NCBI GenBank assembly: GCA_002395225.1
Contig: DGWH01000037.1
Span: 1 to 22,728, forward strand
DNA from: Christensenella sp. UBA4263
GTDB lineage: Bacteria; Bacillota; Clostridia; Christensenellales; Aristaeellaceae
Direction: 5' to 3'
Length of the DNA: 22,728 bases
The translations under genes were made by a program, and so were the position numbers. The notes under the pieces are model-generated. The model did no database searches. It had not been told where the DNA came from and saw nothing but the letters and a program-made list of their open reading frames with translations. Below, one piece after another: positions 7,476 to 13,895 of the stretch; positions within the stretch are counted from its first letter, which is position 1; every line of letters starts with the position of its first letter.

Positions 7476-7900
7476 TGGAACCCCTGTTTAAAACGGTCTA
7501 TCAGGTTGCGCAGGCCGACTACACCAGTGCCGGCCGTGCCTCTGCGGATATTAAACGGAAACTGAAGCAGCTTGGAGTCGGCGGAGATGTTCTGCGGCGG
7601 GTGGCGGTCGCCTCCTATGAAGTGGAACTCAATCTGGTGATCCATTCCCTGGGCGGGGAACTCGAGCTCAATGTTTTTCCGGATGCCGTTCAGCTGGTTT
7701 CGGCCGATGTCGGACCGGGAATTCCCGATCTGACGATGGCCATGAAGGAAGGGTATTCAACGGCAAATGATGAGGCACGCTCTCTGGGGTTTGGCGCCGG
7801 AATGGGCCTGCCGAATATGAAGCGGAACGCAGATGAATTTAACATCGAAAGCACAGTCGGGGTCGGCACGACCATTACCATGCGTTTTCATCTGACGTGA
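7475..7900 (+). CDS. RsbW-like anti-sigma-factor/serine kinase ATPase (GHKL)
   Basis: A 141-residue stand-alone GHKL ATP-binding domain of the RsbW/SpoIIAB type. The N box is E49-x3-N53 (SYEVELNLVIHS), the G1 box D78-V-G-P-G-I, and the G2 box GFGAGMGLPNMKRNAD (residues 105-120), followed by the VGVGTT strand. Family members phosphorylate a serine on an antagonist protein or hold a sigma factor. No partner sigma factor, STAS antagonist or PP2C phosphatase is in the window. The start is ATG at 7475 behind AAGGAGGGGG; the frame extends to 7451 but without a suitable start. It is translationally coupled to the DRTGG gene before it and followed 33 bases later by hydS. I infer a regulatory role tied to the putative sensory hydrogenase. 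Confidence 0.85.
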   Translation: MEPLFKTVYQVAQADYTSAGRASADIKRKLKQLGVGGDVLRRVAVASYEVELNLVIHSLGGELELNVFPDAVQLVSADVGPGIPDLTMAMKEGYSTANDEARSLGFGAGMGLPNMKRNADEFNIESTVGVGTTITMRFHLT

Positions 7901-7933
7901 TTTCCGCGTAAAGCGAACAGTGAGGTGAGTATC

Positions 7934-9235
7934 TTGGAGGAGAGACCCTATCACTCTGTACGCCTCGCGAAACAGCTGTGCAAAGGCTGCACGAACTGTC
8001 TCAAGCACTGTCCAACGGAGGCGATTCGTGTGCGTGGCGGGAGAGCACACATCCTTGACTCGCTCTGCATTGACTGCGGGGAATGTATTCGTGTATGTGA
8101 TTACCATGCCAAGGTAGCGGTGACAGATCCGCTGAGCATGATAAAGGATTACAAGTATTCCATTGCACTGCCTGCGCCATCCCTGTATGGACAGTTCAGG
8201 GGGCTTCAGAAGCCTGAATATGTGGTGGAAGCATTGCGGTGCATCGGTTTCAGCGATGTATTTGAAGTGGCCCGCGGTGCGGATGTGGTTACCCGGGCCA
8301 TCCGGGAAAAGCTGAAGCAGCCCGGATTGCCAAAGCCCCTGATTTCCTCGGCCTGTCCGGCAGTGGTCAGACTCATTCAGGTCCGGTTTCCGGAGCTGAT
8401 TGAAAATATTGTGGATATCCGGCAGCCGATGGAGGTGGCGGCCACCATTGCTCGGGCAGAATTCTGCAAGGCGAACGGCTGCAGGCCGGAGGAGGTTGGC
8501 TGCTTTTTCATAACCCCCTGTCCGGCTAAAATGACCGTGATTCGGCGTCCCATCGGACAGAAGAAATCGGAAGTGGACGGCGCCATTTCCATTATGGAAA
8601 TCTACGGCCTGCTGCTGCCCTATGTGGAAAAGATGATGAAGGATCCGAATTTCCATCCGTCCACCAAATATGGGGTTGCATGGTCGACCTCGGACGGGGA
8701 GGCCAATGCGGTCTGTCCCGGAAACAGCCTGTCCGTTGACGGAATTGACAATGTCATCCGTGTTCTTGAAGAGGTGGAGAACAACAAGCTGATGGATCTC
8801 ACCTACTTTGAGGGAAATGCCTGTATGGGCGGCTGCGTGGGCGGCCCGCTGACCTTTGAGAACAACTATGTGGCCAAAAACACGATCCGGCAGATGGTCA
8901 AGCAGATGCCGGAGGTTCATCCGGATCAAGATGTTCCTACCTCGGTTCTCAACAAGTATCCCACGAAGAATGATGAGGAGATTGAGGCCAAGGATGCCAT
9001 CCGCCTGGATGACAATATGCAGGAAGCCATGCGCAAGATGGTCCGCATGAATGAGATCATTGAGCGGCTGCCGGGGTATGACTGCGGTTCCTGCGGTTCA
9101 CCGACCTGCCGGTCTTTCGCCGAGGACATTGTGAGGGGATACTGCCATGAAATGGACTGCATCCATATCATGAAAGAAAAACTCAAGGTCATGGCTCAGG
9201 AAATGGTGGAACTGGCGCAGACCAAGCGGGAATGA
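7934..9235 (+). CDS. hydS: HydS-like putative sensory [FeFe]-hydrogenase
   Basis: A 433-residue iron-sulfur protein. Residues 16-55 form a two-[4Fe-4S] ferredoxin domain (C16, C19, C22, C26 and C45, C48, C51, C55). The middle is an [FeFe]-hydrogenase large-subunit domain that keeps four H-cluster cysteines: C141 (SSACP), C196 (TPCPAK), C297 and C301 (ACMGGC). The usual proton-relay cysteine of TSCCP is alanine (A140), as in the putative sensory HydS enzymes of Thermoanaerobacter. Residues 384-404 form a further 4Fe-4S motif (C384-x2-C387-x4-C392-x11-C404) like that in RnfB and acetyl-CoA synthase subunits. No PAS domain is present. I take the start as TTG at 7934, five bases after AGGTGA; GTG at 7925 overlaps that site. 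The likely role is sensing H2 or redox state rather than bulk turnover. Confidence 0.87.
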   Translation: MEERPYHSVRLAKQLCKGCTNCLKHCPTEAIRVRGGRAHILDSLCIDCGECIRVCDYHAKVAVTDPLSMIKDYKYSIALPAPSLYGQFRGLQKPEYVVEALRCIGFSDVFEVARGADVVTRAIREKLKQPGLPKPLISSACPAVVRLIQVRFPELIENIVDIRQPMEVAATIARAEFCKANGCRPEEVGCFFITPCPAKMTVIRRPIGQKKSEVDGAISIMEIYGLLLPYVEKMMKDPNFHPSTKYGVAWSTSDGEANAVCPGNSLSVDGIDNVIRVLEEVENNKLMDLTYFEGNACMGGCVGGPLTFENNYVAKNTIRQMVKQMPEVHPDQDVPTSVLNKYPTKNDEEIEAKDAIRLDDNMQEAMRKMVRMNEIIERLPGYDCGSCGSPTCRSFAEDIVRGYCHEMDCIHIMKEKLKVMAQEMVELAQTKRE

Positions 9236-9242
9236 CGGGGAG

Positions 9243-9269
9243 CCCGGAATGGTTTCGGTCCGTTCCGGG
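9243..9269 (+). other. Intergenic hairpin inside the regulatory operon
   Basis: CCCGGAATGG (9243-9252) pairs with CCGTTCCGGG (9260-9269), 10 base pairs with one G-U, around a seven-base loop. No T-run follows, so it is not a standard terminator. It begins seven bases after the hydS stop and could protect the upstream mRNA or reduce downstream expression. Confidence 0.55.
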
Positions 9270-9375
9270 AGAGGACAGAAACAGATGCTGCGCAAATGCG
9301 GACTGGCCCGGCGGTGAAATGGAAACCTTTCGGATGAGATTGTCCGTGTCTTAACAGAGAAGGAGAGTGGATGCA

Positions 9376-9720
9376 ATGCTTGTAACTGAACTGATGGCGC
9401 TGGTTGAGGCGAAAAACCTGACACCGGCTGTTTCGACTGAACGCGACGTAACCTGCGGTTATGTCTGCGACCTGCTCAGCTGGGTCATGTCACACGGAGA
9501 TTCCGGAATGGCATGGGTGACTGTCCAGACACATATGAACGTGGTGGCAGTGGCCGTTCTCTCCGAGATGGCATGCATTATCCTGCCGGAAAACATCGAC
9601 ATGGAAGAGGAAAGCCTGAAAAAGGCAGTGGATGAGGAAATGGTGGTCCTCTCATCTCCGCTGAGCGCCTATGAAATCTGCGGCCGGATGGCGGCAAAAG
9701 GGATTCCGGCCCACAGCTGA
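9376..9720 (+). CDS. Second small DRTGG-type protein
   Basis: A 114-residue protein with the same general pattern as the first DRTGG-type protein: MLVTELMALVEAKNLTP, then CGYVCDLLSWVMSHG, VTVQTHMNVVAVAVLSEMACIILP and a C-terminal SPLSAYEICGRMAAKGI. Small proteins of this type sit beside HydS and PHP genes in other clostridial hydrogenase loci. No catalytic motif is visible. The two cysteines in CGYVC could bind metal, but nothing proves it. The start is ATG at 9376 with AGGAG ten bases upstream; the frame opens at GTG 9367, too close to that site. The 140 bases before it contain the hairpin at 9243-9269. The PHP gene begins two bases after its stop, so the pair is co-translated. A ligand-binding or regulatory role is inferred. 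Confidence 0.65.
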   Translation: MLVTELMALVEAKNLTPAVSTERDVTCGYVCDLLSWVMSHGDSGMAWVTVQTHMNVVAVAVLSEMACIILPENIDMEEESLKKAVDEEMVVLSSPLSAYEICGRMAAKGIPAHS

Positions 9721-9722
9721 GT

Positions 9723-10436
9723 ATGGCAAAGCTTTATTCAGATCTTCATATTCATTCCTGCCTCTCACCCTGTGGCAGCGATGATATGACACCGGCCAAT
9801 ATCTGCGGGATGGCAGTGGTGAAGGGACTGCAGATGATTGCGGTGACCGATCACAATACGGCAGGAAATCTGCCGACGGTCAGCAAAATCTGCGAGGCAT
9901 ATGGTCTTTTGATGATTCCCGGAATGGAAATTACGACAAAAGAAGAGGTCCATCTGCTGGGATACTTCCCGTCAGTGGAGGCGGCACTGGAGTTTTCGGC
10001 CTTTCTGAAGCCGCATATGCCCAGACAGAAAAATAAGCCGAAGCTCTTTGGAAACCAGCTGATCATGGATGAGGATGATCAGGTGATCGGGGAGGAGGAC
10101 ACGCTCCTGATCGGTGCATCGGACCTGCGGCTGTCGGAACTGACGGTGCGCATCCGCGAGATGGGAGGCGTTCCAGTTCCGGCGCATATCAACCGGGGAT
10201 CAAACGGCCTTCTGGTGAACCTTGGCATGATGCCGGAGGATCTGGGGTTTACGGCCGTCGAAGTCTGGCGGGCACTGCCCTGTCCCCATTCCCCGCAGGT
10301 GGGAAAAGTGATCCTTCATTCCTCGGATGCGCATTATCTGGGGGATATCCTGGAACCCGAGATTACGGTCGAGCTTCCTGAACCGACGCCTGCTGCATTT
10401 CTGGATGTTCTGCGGGCAGGCGCAAAAACGGCATAA
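9723..10436 (+). CDS. PHP-domain phosphoesterase
   Basis: A 237-residue metal-dependent phosphoesterase of the PHP family (TrpH/YciV-like). Metal-binding motifs appear in order: D7-L-H9-I-H11-S, T-D43-H44-N, G-M-E69-I-T, E-V-H77-L-L, PAHINR and S-S-D-A-H near residue 200. All expected ligands seem present, so activity is likely. Related enzymes hydrolyse nucleoside 3',5'-bisphosphates or degrade short RNAs; others act on phosphoproteins or histidinol phosphate. The substrate here is unknown. It is the last gene of the sensory unit, two bases after the DRTGG gene, and a strong hairpin terminator overlaps its stop codon. In this context it might remove a phosphate signal made by the GHKL ATPases; that is inference. 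Confidence 0.85.
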   Translation: MAKLYSDLHIHSCLSPCGSDDMTPANICGMAVVKGLQMIAVTDHNTAGNLPTVSKICEAYGLLMIPGMEITTKEEVHLLGYFPSVEAALEFSAFLKPHMPRQKNKPKLFGNQLIMDEDDQVIGEEDTLLIGASDLRLSELTVRIREMGGVPVPAHINRGSNGLLVNLGMMPEDLGFTAVEVWRALPCPHSPQVGKVILHSSDAHYLGDILEPEITVELPEPTPAAFLDVLRAGAKTA

Positions 10437-10465
10437 ACAGGTCCGGGCCAAGCCCGGACCTGTTT
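10435..10465 (+). terminator. Terminator of the sensory/regulatory unit
   Basis: AAACAGGTCCGGGC (10435-10448) pairs perfectly with GCCCGGACCTGTTT (10452-10465) around a three-base loop. The stem starts inside the PHP stop codon. The T tract is short (TTT), so termination may be incomplete. A second weak candidate, CGGCA/TGCCG with T7 after it, lies at 10522-10546. Confidence 0.75.
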
Positions 10466-10542
10466 CGCATGACTGGAGTGCGGCAGGGGATGCGGCCTGA
10501 TTTGGACAGGGCGCCTTGAACCGGCACGTTTTTTTGCCGTTT

Positions 10543-10565
10543 TTTTAACAATGAGATTGTTAAAA
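10543..10565. promoter_or_regulatory. Perfect 10-3-10 inverted repeat upstream of hndA
   Basis: TTTTAACAAT, GAG, ATTGTTAAAA form a perfect inverted repeat immediately upstream of the -35. The half-sites TTAACAA and TTGTTAA are Rex-like but in everted order. Its right arm is shared with the Rex-like box at 10557-10574, giving overlapping sites. Confidence 0.5.
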
Positions 10566-10574
10566 CATATACAA
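10557..10574. promoter_or_regulatory. Rex-like operator overlapping the hnd promoter
   Basis: TTGTTAAAACATATACAA matches the Firmicute Rex box TTGTTAANNNNTTAACAA at 12 of 14 defined positions (right half TATACAA instead of TTAACAA). It covers the -35 hexamer. Rex senses the NADH/NAD+ ratio and represses fermentation and hydrogenase genes in many anaerobes. Binding here would block RNA polymerase until NADH rises. Confidence 0.65.
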
Positions 10575-10596
10575 TGGCTTTTTTTTATGATATAAT
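10568..10596 (+). promoter_or_regulatory. Promoter of the hnd hydrogenase operon
   Basis: TATACA (10568-10573), a 17-base spacer and a perfect TATAAT (10591-10596). A T-rich spacer precedes -10. The expected leader is about 50 bases with a small GCTTG/CAAGC hairpin (10605-10621) and AAGGAGG at 10634-10640. Confidence 0.75.
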
Positions 10597-10653
10597 CGCG
10601 AATGGCTTGATAGCACCAAGCGGTTTATTTTGTAAGGAGGTTAGAAAAATCTC

Positions 10654-11130
10654 ATGGATCAGTCCAAAGAAAAATTCGCTCAACTGCAGGAGCTCATTGA
10701 TTCACATCGGAATCAGCCCGGAGCTCTCATGCCGGTTTTACAGGGCGCACAGGGGATTTTTGGATGTGTATCAGAGGATGTGCAGAAATTCATCGCAGAA
10801 GGCCTCGGCGTGACGCTGAGTGAGGTCTATGGTGTTGCCACCTTCTACGCACAGTTCTCTCTGCATCCGAAGGGAGAATATCTTATCAGTGTCTGTCTTG
10901 GAACGGCCTGCTACGTCAAGGGCAGCCAGTCAGTCCTGGATAAGCTCTCTGAGGTTCTTGAAATCCCTGTCGGCGGAACAACACCGGATGGCCGCTTTAC
11001 CCTTGAGGCAACCCGTTGTCTGGGCGCCTGTGGTCTTGCCCCCGTTATGATGATTAACGGTGAGGTGTATGGCCGCCTGACTCCTGATGCGGTGCCTGGC
11101 ATTATTGCAAAATACAAGGCTAAAGACTGA
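10654..11130 (+). CDS. hndA: NuoE-like 2Fe-2S subunit of bifurcating hydrogenase
   Basis: A 158-residue thioredoxin-like [2Fe-2S] subunit matching NuoE, HydC and HndA. An N-terminal helical part (LQGAQGIFGCVSEDVQKFIAEGLGV, then VYGVATFYAQFSLHPKG) leads into the cluster domain with ligands C81-x4-C86 and C122-x3-C126. It passes electrons between the flavin subunit and the rest of the Hnd complex in the cytoplasm. It is the first gene of the structural operon, behind the Rex-like box. The ATG is 13 bases after AAGGAGG, unusually far. An in-frame TAG just upstream excludes a longer protein, so either the spacing is tolerated or initiation is weak. Family and role are clear. Confidence 0.93.
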   Translation: MDQSKEKFAQLQELIDSHRNQPGALMPVLQGAQGIFGCVSEDVQKFIAEGLGVTLSEVYGVATFYAQFSLHPKGEYLISVCLGTACYVKGSQSVLDKLSEVLEIPVGGTTPDGRFTLEATRCLGACGLAPVMMINGEVYGRLTPDAVPGIIAKYKAKD

Positions 11131-11139
11131 GGACAGGAA

Positions 11140-11694
11140 ATGAAAGAGATTTCTTTGCACTTACTGGATATTGTGCAGAACAGTGTCAAGGCAGGCGCGG
11201 CTCATGTGGATATCCGTTTTCATCTCGGGGCGGATGGGATCCTGGAGATGGGGGTAAAGGATGACGGATGCGGCATGTCACCGGATTTTCTGGCGCGTGT
11301 CAGGAGTCCCTTTACCACGACGCGGACAACACGGAAAGTAGGCCTTGGAATTCCTCTGCTGATGCAGAATGCCATGCAGTCCGGCGGACGGGTGGACATT
11401 GAAAGCGAGGAAGGGGTAGGGACGGAGATTGTTGCCTACTTTGTGACCGGGTCTATTGACTGCCTGCCGCTGGGAGATCTGCCGTCGACCATGGCGTCCA
11501 TTATCATGGGAAGCCCGGATAATCCCGAGTTTTCGCTCAGGTGCTCCTCTCCGGGCGGTGAGATGTCCTTTTCGACCGAAGAAATCCGGCCGCTGCTGGA
11601 GGGCGTTTCGCTGGCGGAACCCAGTGTGGTACAGTGGATCAGAGAATCTCTTGATGAAGAAATTCAACCGATTTTGGGAGGAATCATGAAATGA
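11140..11694 (+). CDS. GHKL-type ATPase encoded within the hydrogenase operon
   Basis: A 184-residue protein with an N-terminal histidine-kinase/MutL-like ATP-binding fold but no histidine phosphoacceptor domain. The N box is L-L-D-I-V-Q-N14-S-V-K-A-G, the G1 box D41-D42-G-C-G-M, the G2 box V-G-L-G-I-P (67-72), followed by GVGTEI. Residues about 105-184 are a short extra region I do not recognise, ending in a helical tail. Such ATPase genes recur next to NuoE-like genes in clostridial Hnd/Hyd operons; the function is unproven. Its start is nine bases after the hndA stop. Its stop overlaps the hndB start as ATGA, so it is made in step with the hydrogenase subunits. It could be a regulator, an assembly factor or a kinase. 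It differs in boxes and length from the RsbW-like protein at 7475. Confidence 0.82.
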   Translation: MKEISLHLLDIVQNSVKAGAAHVDIRFHLGADGILEMGVKDDGCGMSPDFLARVRSPFTTTRTTRKVGLGIPLLMQNAMQSGGRVDIESEEGVGTEIVAYFVTGSIDCLPLGDLPSTMASIIMGSPDNPEFSLRCSSPGGEMSFSTEEIRPLLEGVSLAEPSVVQWIRESLDEEIQPILGGIMK

Positions 11695-12068
11695 AATCAT
11701 TAGCAGAACTTGAAGCGATTCGCAAGGCAACACTTTCCCGCATCAATCTGCGCAAAGAGGAAAAGGGCGAGACGACCCGCGTGGTCATCGGAATGGCAAC
11801 CTGCGGCATTGCGGCCGGTGCCCGTCCTGTCATGCTGGCATTTATGGATGAGATTGAGAAGCGGAAGCTGACTCACGTGACGGTTTCCCAGACCGGCTGC
11901 ATTGGCATGTGCCGTCTTGAGCCCATGGTGGATGTCATCCTGCCCGGCAAGGAAAAGGTGACCTACGTTCATGTGAAGCCGGAAATGGTTCCGCGTATTG
12001 TGGCGGAGCATGTGGTCAATGGCCGTCCGGTAGAGGAATATACCATCGGCGCAGCCGAGAAGAACTAA
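11691..12068 (+). CDS. hndB: Thioredoxin-like 2Fe-2S ferredoxin subunit
   Basis: A 125-residue [2Fe-2S] ferredoxin-like protein equivalent to HndB of Hnd-type hydrogenases. After an N-terminal helix (LAELEAIRKATLSRINLRK) comes VVIGMATCGIAAGARPV with C38, then TGC70-IGMC74-RLEP. Only three of the usual four ligand cysteines are visible, because the first Cys of the C-x4-C pair seen in the HndC head (C11, C16) is absent. From memory this is common in stand-alone members of the family, so another residue may complete the cluster or the protein may bind it weakly. Translation is coupled to the GHKL gene by an ATGA overlap. hndC starts 15 bases after the stop. Its job is probably electron transfer or structural support in the complex. 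Confidence 0.85.
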   Translation: MKSLAELEAIRKATLSRINLRKEEKGETTRVVIGMATCGIAAGARPVMLAFMDEIEKRKLTHVTVSQTGCIGMCRLEPMVDVILPGKEKVTYVHVKPEMVPRIVAEHVVNGRPVEEYTIGAAEKN

Positions 12069-12083
12069 CTGGAGGATGAAGTC

Positions 12084-13880
12084 ATGGAAATATATCGCGC
12101 ACATGTGCTGGTCTGCGGCGGTACCGGCTGTTCATCCTCTGGTTCCGCAACGCTGATTGAGCGTTTTAATGAGAAAATTGCTGAGAACGGTCTTGAGAAG
12201 GAAGTCAAGGTTATTCGTACCGGCTGCTTTGGACTGTGCGAGGCAGGCCCTGTTGTCATTGTCTATCCGGACGGCACCTTCTACAGCCGTGTCAAACCGG
12301 AAAATGTGGATGAGATTGTCACCGAGCACCTGCTCAAGGGCCGCAAGGTAGAGCATCTGGTCTACACCGATCATGCCACGCATGAGCAGGATGCGAACAA
12401 GGCCCTTGAGGACATTACGTTCTACAAGCACCAGAAGCGTATCGCCCTGCGGAACTGCGGCGTCATCGATCCGGAAAACATCGATGAGTATCTGGCCATG
12501 GATGGCTATAAGGCCCTTGAGAAGGCCCTCACCAAGATGACCCGCGAGGAGGTCATTGATGAGATCCTCAAGTCCGGACTGCGCGGCCGCGGCGGCGGCG
12601 GATTCCCCACCGGTCTCAAGTGGAAATTCACCTACAACAGCGTATCGGATCAGAAGTATGTGGCCTGCAACGCGGACGAGGGCGACCCGGGCGCGTTCAT
12701 GGACCGTTCCATCCTTGAGGGCGATCCGCATGCCATCATCGAGGCCATGGCCATTGCCGGATATGCCATCGGTGCCAGCGAGGGCTATATCTATGTCCGT
12801 GCGGAGTACCCGATTGCCGTTAAGCGTCTGACGGTTGCCATTGAGCAGGCCCGTGAATACGGCCTCCTGGGCGACAACATCTTCGGCACGGATTTCAGCT
12901 TCAATCTGTTCATCCGTCTCGGCGCCGGCGCATTCGTCTGCGGCGAGGAAACCGCTCTGATGCACTCCATCGAGGGCAAGCGTGGCGAGCCGACGACCCG
13001 TCCGCCGTTCCCGGCTGTCAAGGGTCTGTTTGCAAAGCCGACCATGCTCAACAACGTTGAGACCTACGCGAACGTTGCCCAGATCATCCTCCACGGCGCG
13101 GACTGGTACAACTCCATGGGCACAGAGAAGTCCAAGGGTACCAAGGTCTTCGCTCTGGGCGGCAAGATCAACAACACCGGTCTGGTTGAGGTCCCCATGG
13201 GAACCACTCTCCGGACGATCATCTATGACATCGGCGGCGGCTGCCCGAACGGAAAGAAGTTCAAGGCTGTCCAGACCGGTGGTCCTTCCGGCGGCTGTCT
13301 GCCTGAATCCCTGCTGGATACGCCGGTTGACTATGACAACCTGATTGCGGCCGGCTCCATGATGGGCTCCGGCGGAATGATTGTCATGGACGAGGACAAC
13401 TGTATGGTGGATATCGCCCGCTTCTATCTGGACTTCATCGTGGATGAGTCCTGCGGCAAGTGCACACCGTGCCGTGTCGGTACCAAGCGGATGCTTGAGA
13501 TCCTCAACCGCATCGTCAACGGCAAGGGCAAGGAAGGCGATATTGAGAAGCTCGAAGAGCTCGCCAAAACCATTAAGTCGACCGCACTTTGCGGACTTGG
13601 CCAGACTGCACCTAACCCGGTTCTCTCCACCCTCCACTTCTTCCGCGACGAGTACGAGGCCCACATCAAGGAAAAACGCTGCCCGGCGCATCACTGCAAG
13701 GCGCTCCTGCAGTATGTCATTACGGACAAGTGCCGCGGCTGTACGGCCTGCGCACGTGTCTGCCCGGCCCAGGCGATTTCCGGCGAGGTCAAGAAGCAGC
13801 ATGTGATTGATCCCGATAAGTGCCTGAAGTGCGGTGCATGTATGGAGAAGTGCCGTTTCGGTGCCATCACCAAGATGTAA
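12084..13880 (+). CDS. hndC: NuoF-like flavin/NADH subunit of bifurcating hydrogenase
   Basis: A 598-residue subunit with four parts. Residues 1 to about 90 form a 2Fe-2S thioredoxin-like domain (C11, C16, C48, C52). Next is the NuoF core with the NADH/FMN motif G168-R-G-G-G-G-F-P-T-G and SGGCLPESLLDTPVDYD. Then comes the 4Fe-4S site S-C457-G-K-C460-T-P-C463 with C503. Last is a two-[4Fe-4S] ferredoxin tail (CRGCTACARVCP, CLKCGACMEKC). This is the layout of HydB/HndC, where one flavin splits electrons between NADH and ferredoxin in the reaction linked to H2. The start has GGAGG eight bases upstream. Codon use is strongly restricted (mostly AAG, GGC, AAC, ATC), unlike genes outside the operon, which suggests high expression. 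hndD starts 15 bases downstream. Confidence 0.95.
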   Translation: MEIYRAHVLVCGGTGCSSSGSATLIERFNEKIAENGLEKEVKVIRTGCFGLCEAGPVVIVYPDGTFYSRVKPENVDEIVTEHLLKGRKVEHLVYTDHATHEQDANKALEDITFYKHQKRIALRNCGVIDPENIDEYLAMDGYKALEKALTKMTREEVIDEILKSGLRGRGGGGFPTGLKWKFTYNSVSDQKYVACNADEGDPGAFMDRSILEGDPHAIIEAMAIAGYAIGASEGYIYVRAEYPIAVKRLTVAIEQAREYGLLGDNIFGTDFSFNLFIRLGAGAFVCGEETALMHSIEGKRGEPTTRPPFPAVKGLFAKPTMLNNVETYANVAQIILHGADWYNSMGTEKSKGTKVFALGGKINNTGLVEVPMGTTLRTIIYDIGGGCPNGKKFKAVQTGGPSGGCLPESLLDTPVDYDNLIAAGSMMGSGGMIVMDEDNCMVDIARFYLDFIVDESCGKCTPCRVGTKRMLEILNRIVNGKGKEGDIEKLEELAKTIKSTALCGLGQTAPNPVLSTLHFFRDEYEAHIKEKRCPAHHCKALLQYVITDKCRGCTACARVCPAQAISGEVKKQHVIDPDKCLKCGACMEKCRFGAITKM

Positions 13881-13895
13881 GCGGAGGATATGACA

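Noticed and set aside
10522..10546. Second terminator upstream of hndA
   Set aside because: The stem is only 5 bp with an 8-base loop, despite T7 after it; it is mentioned with the main terminator but not called separately.
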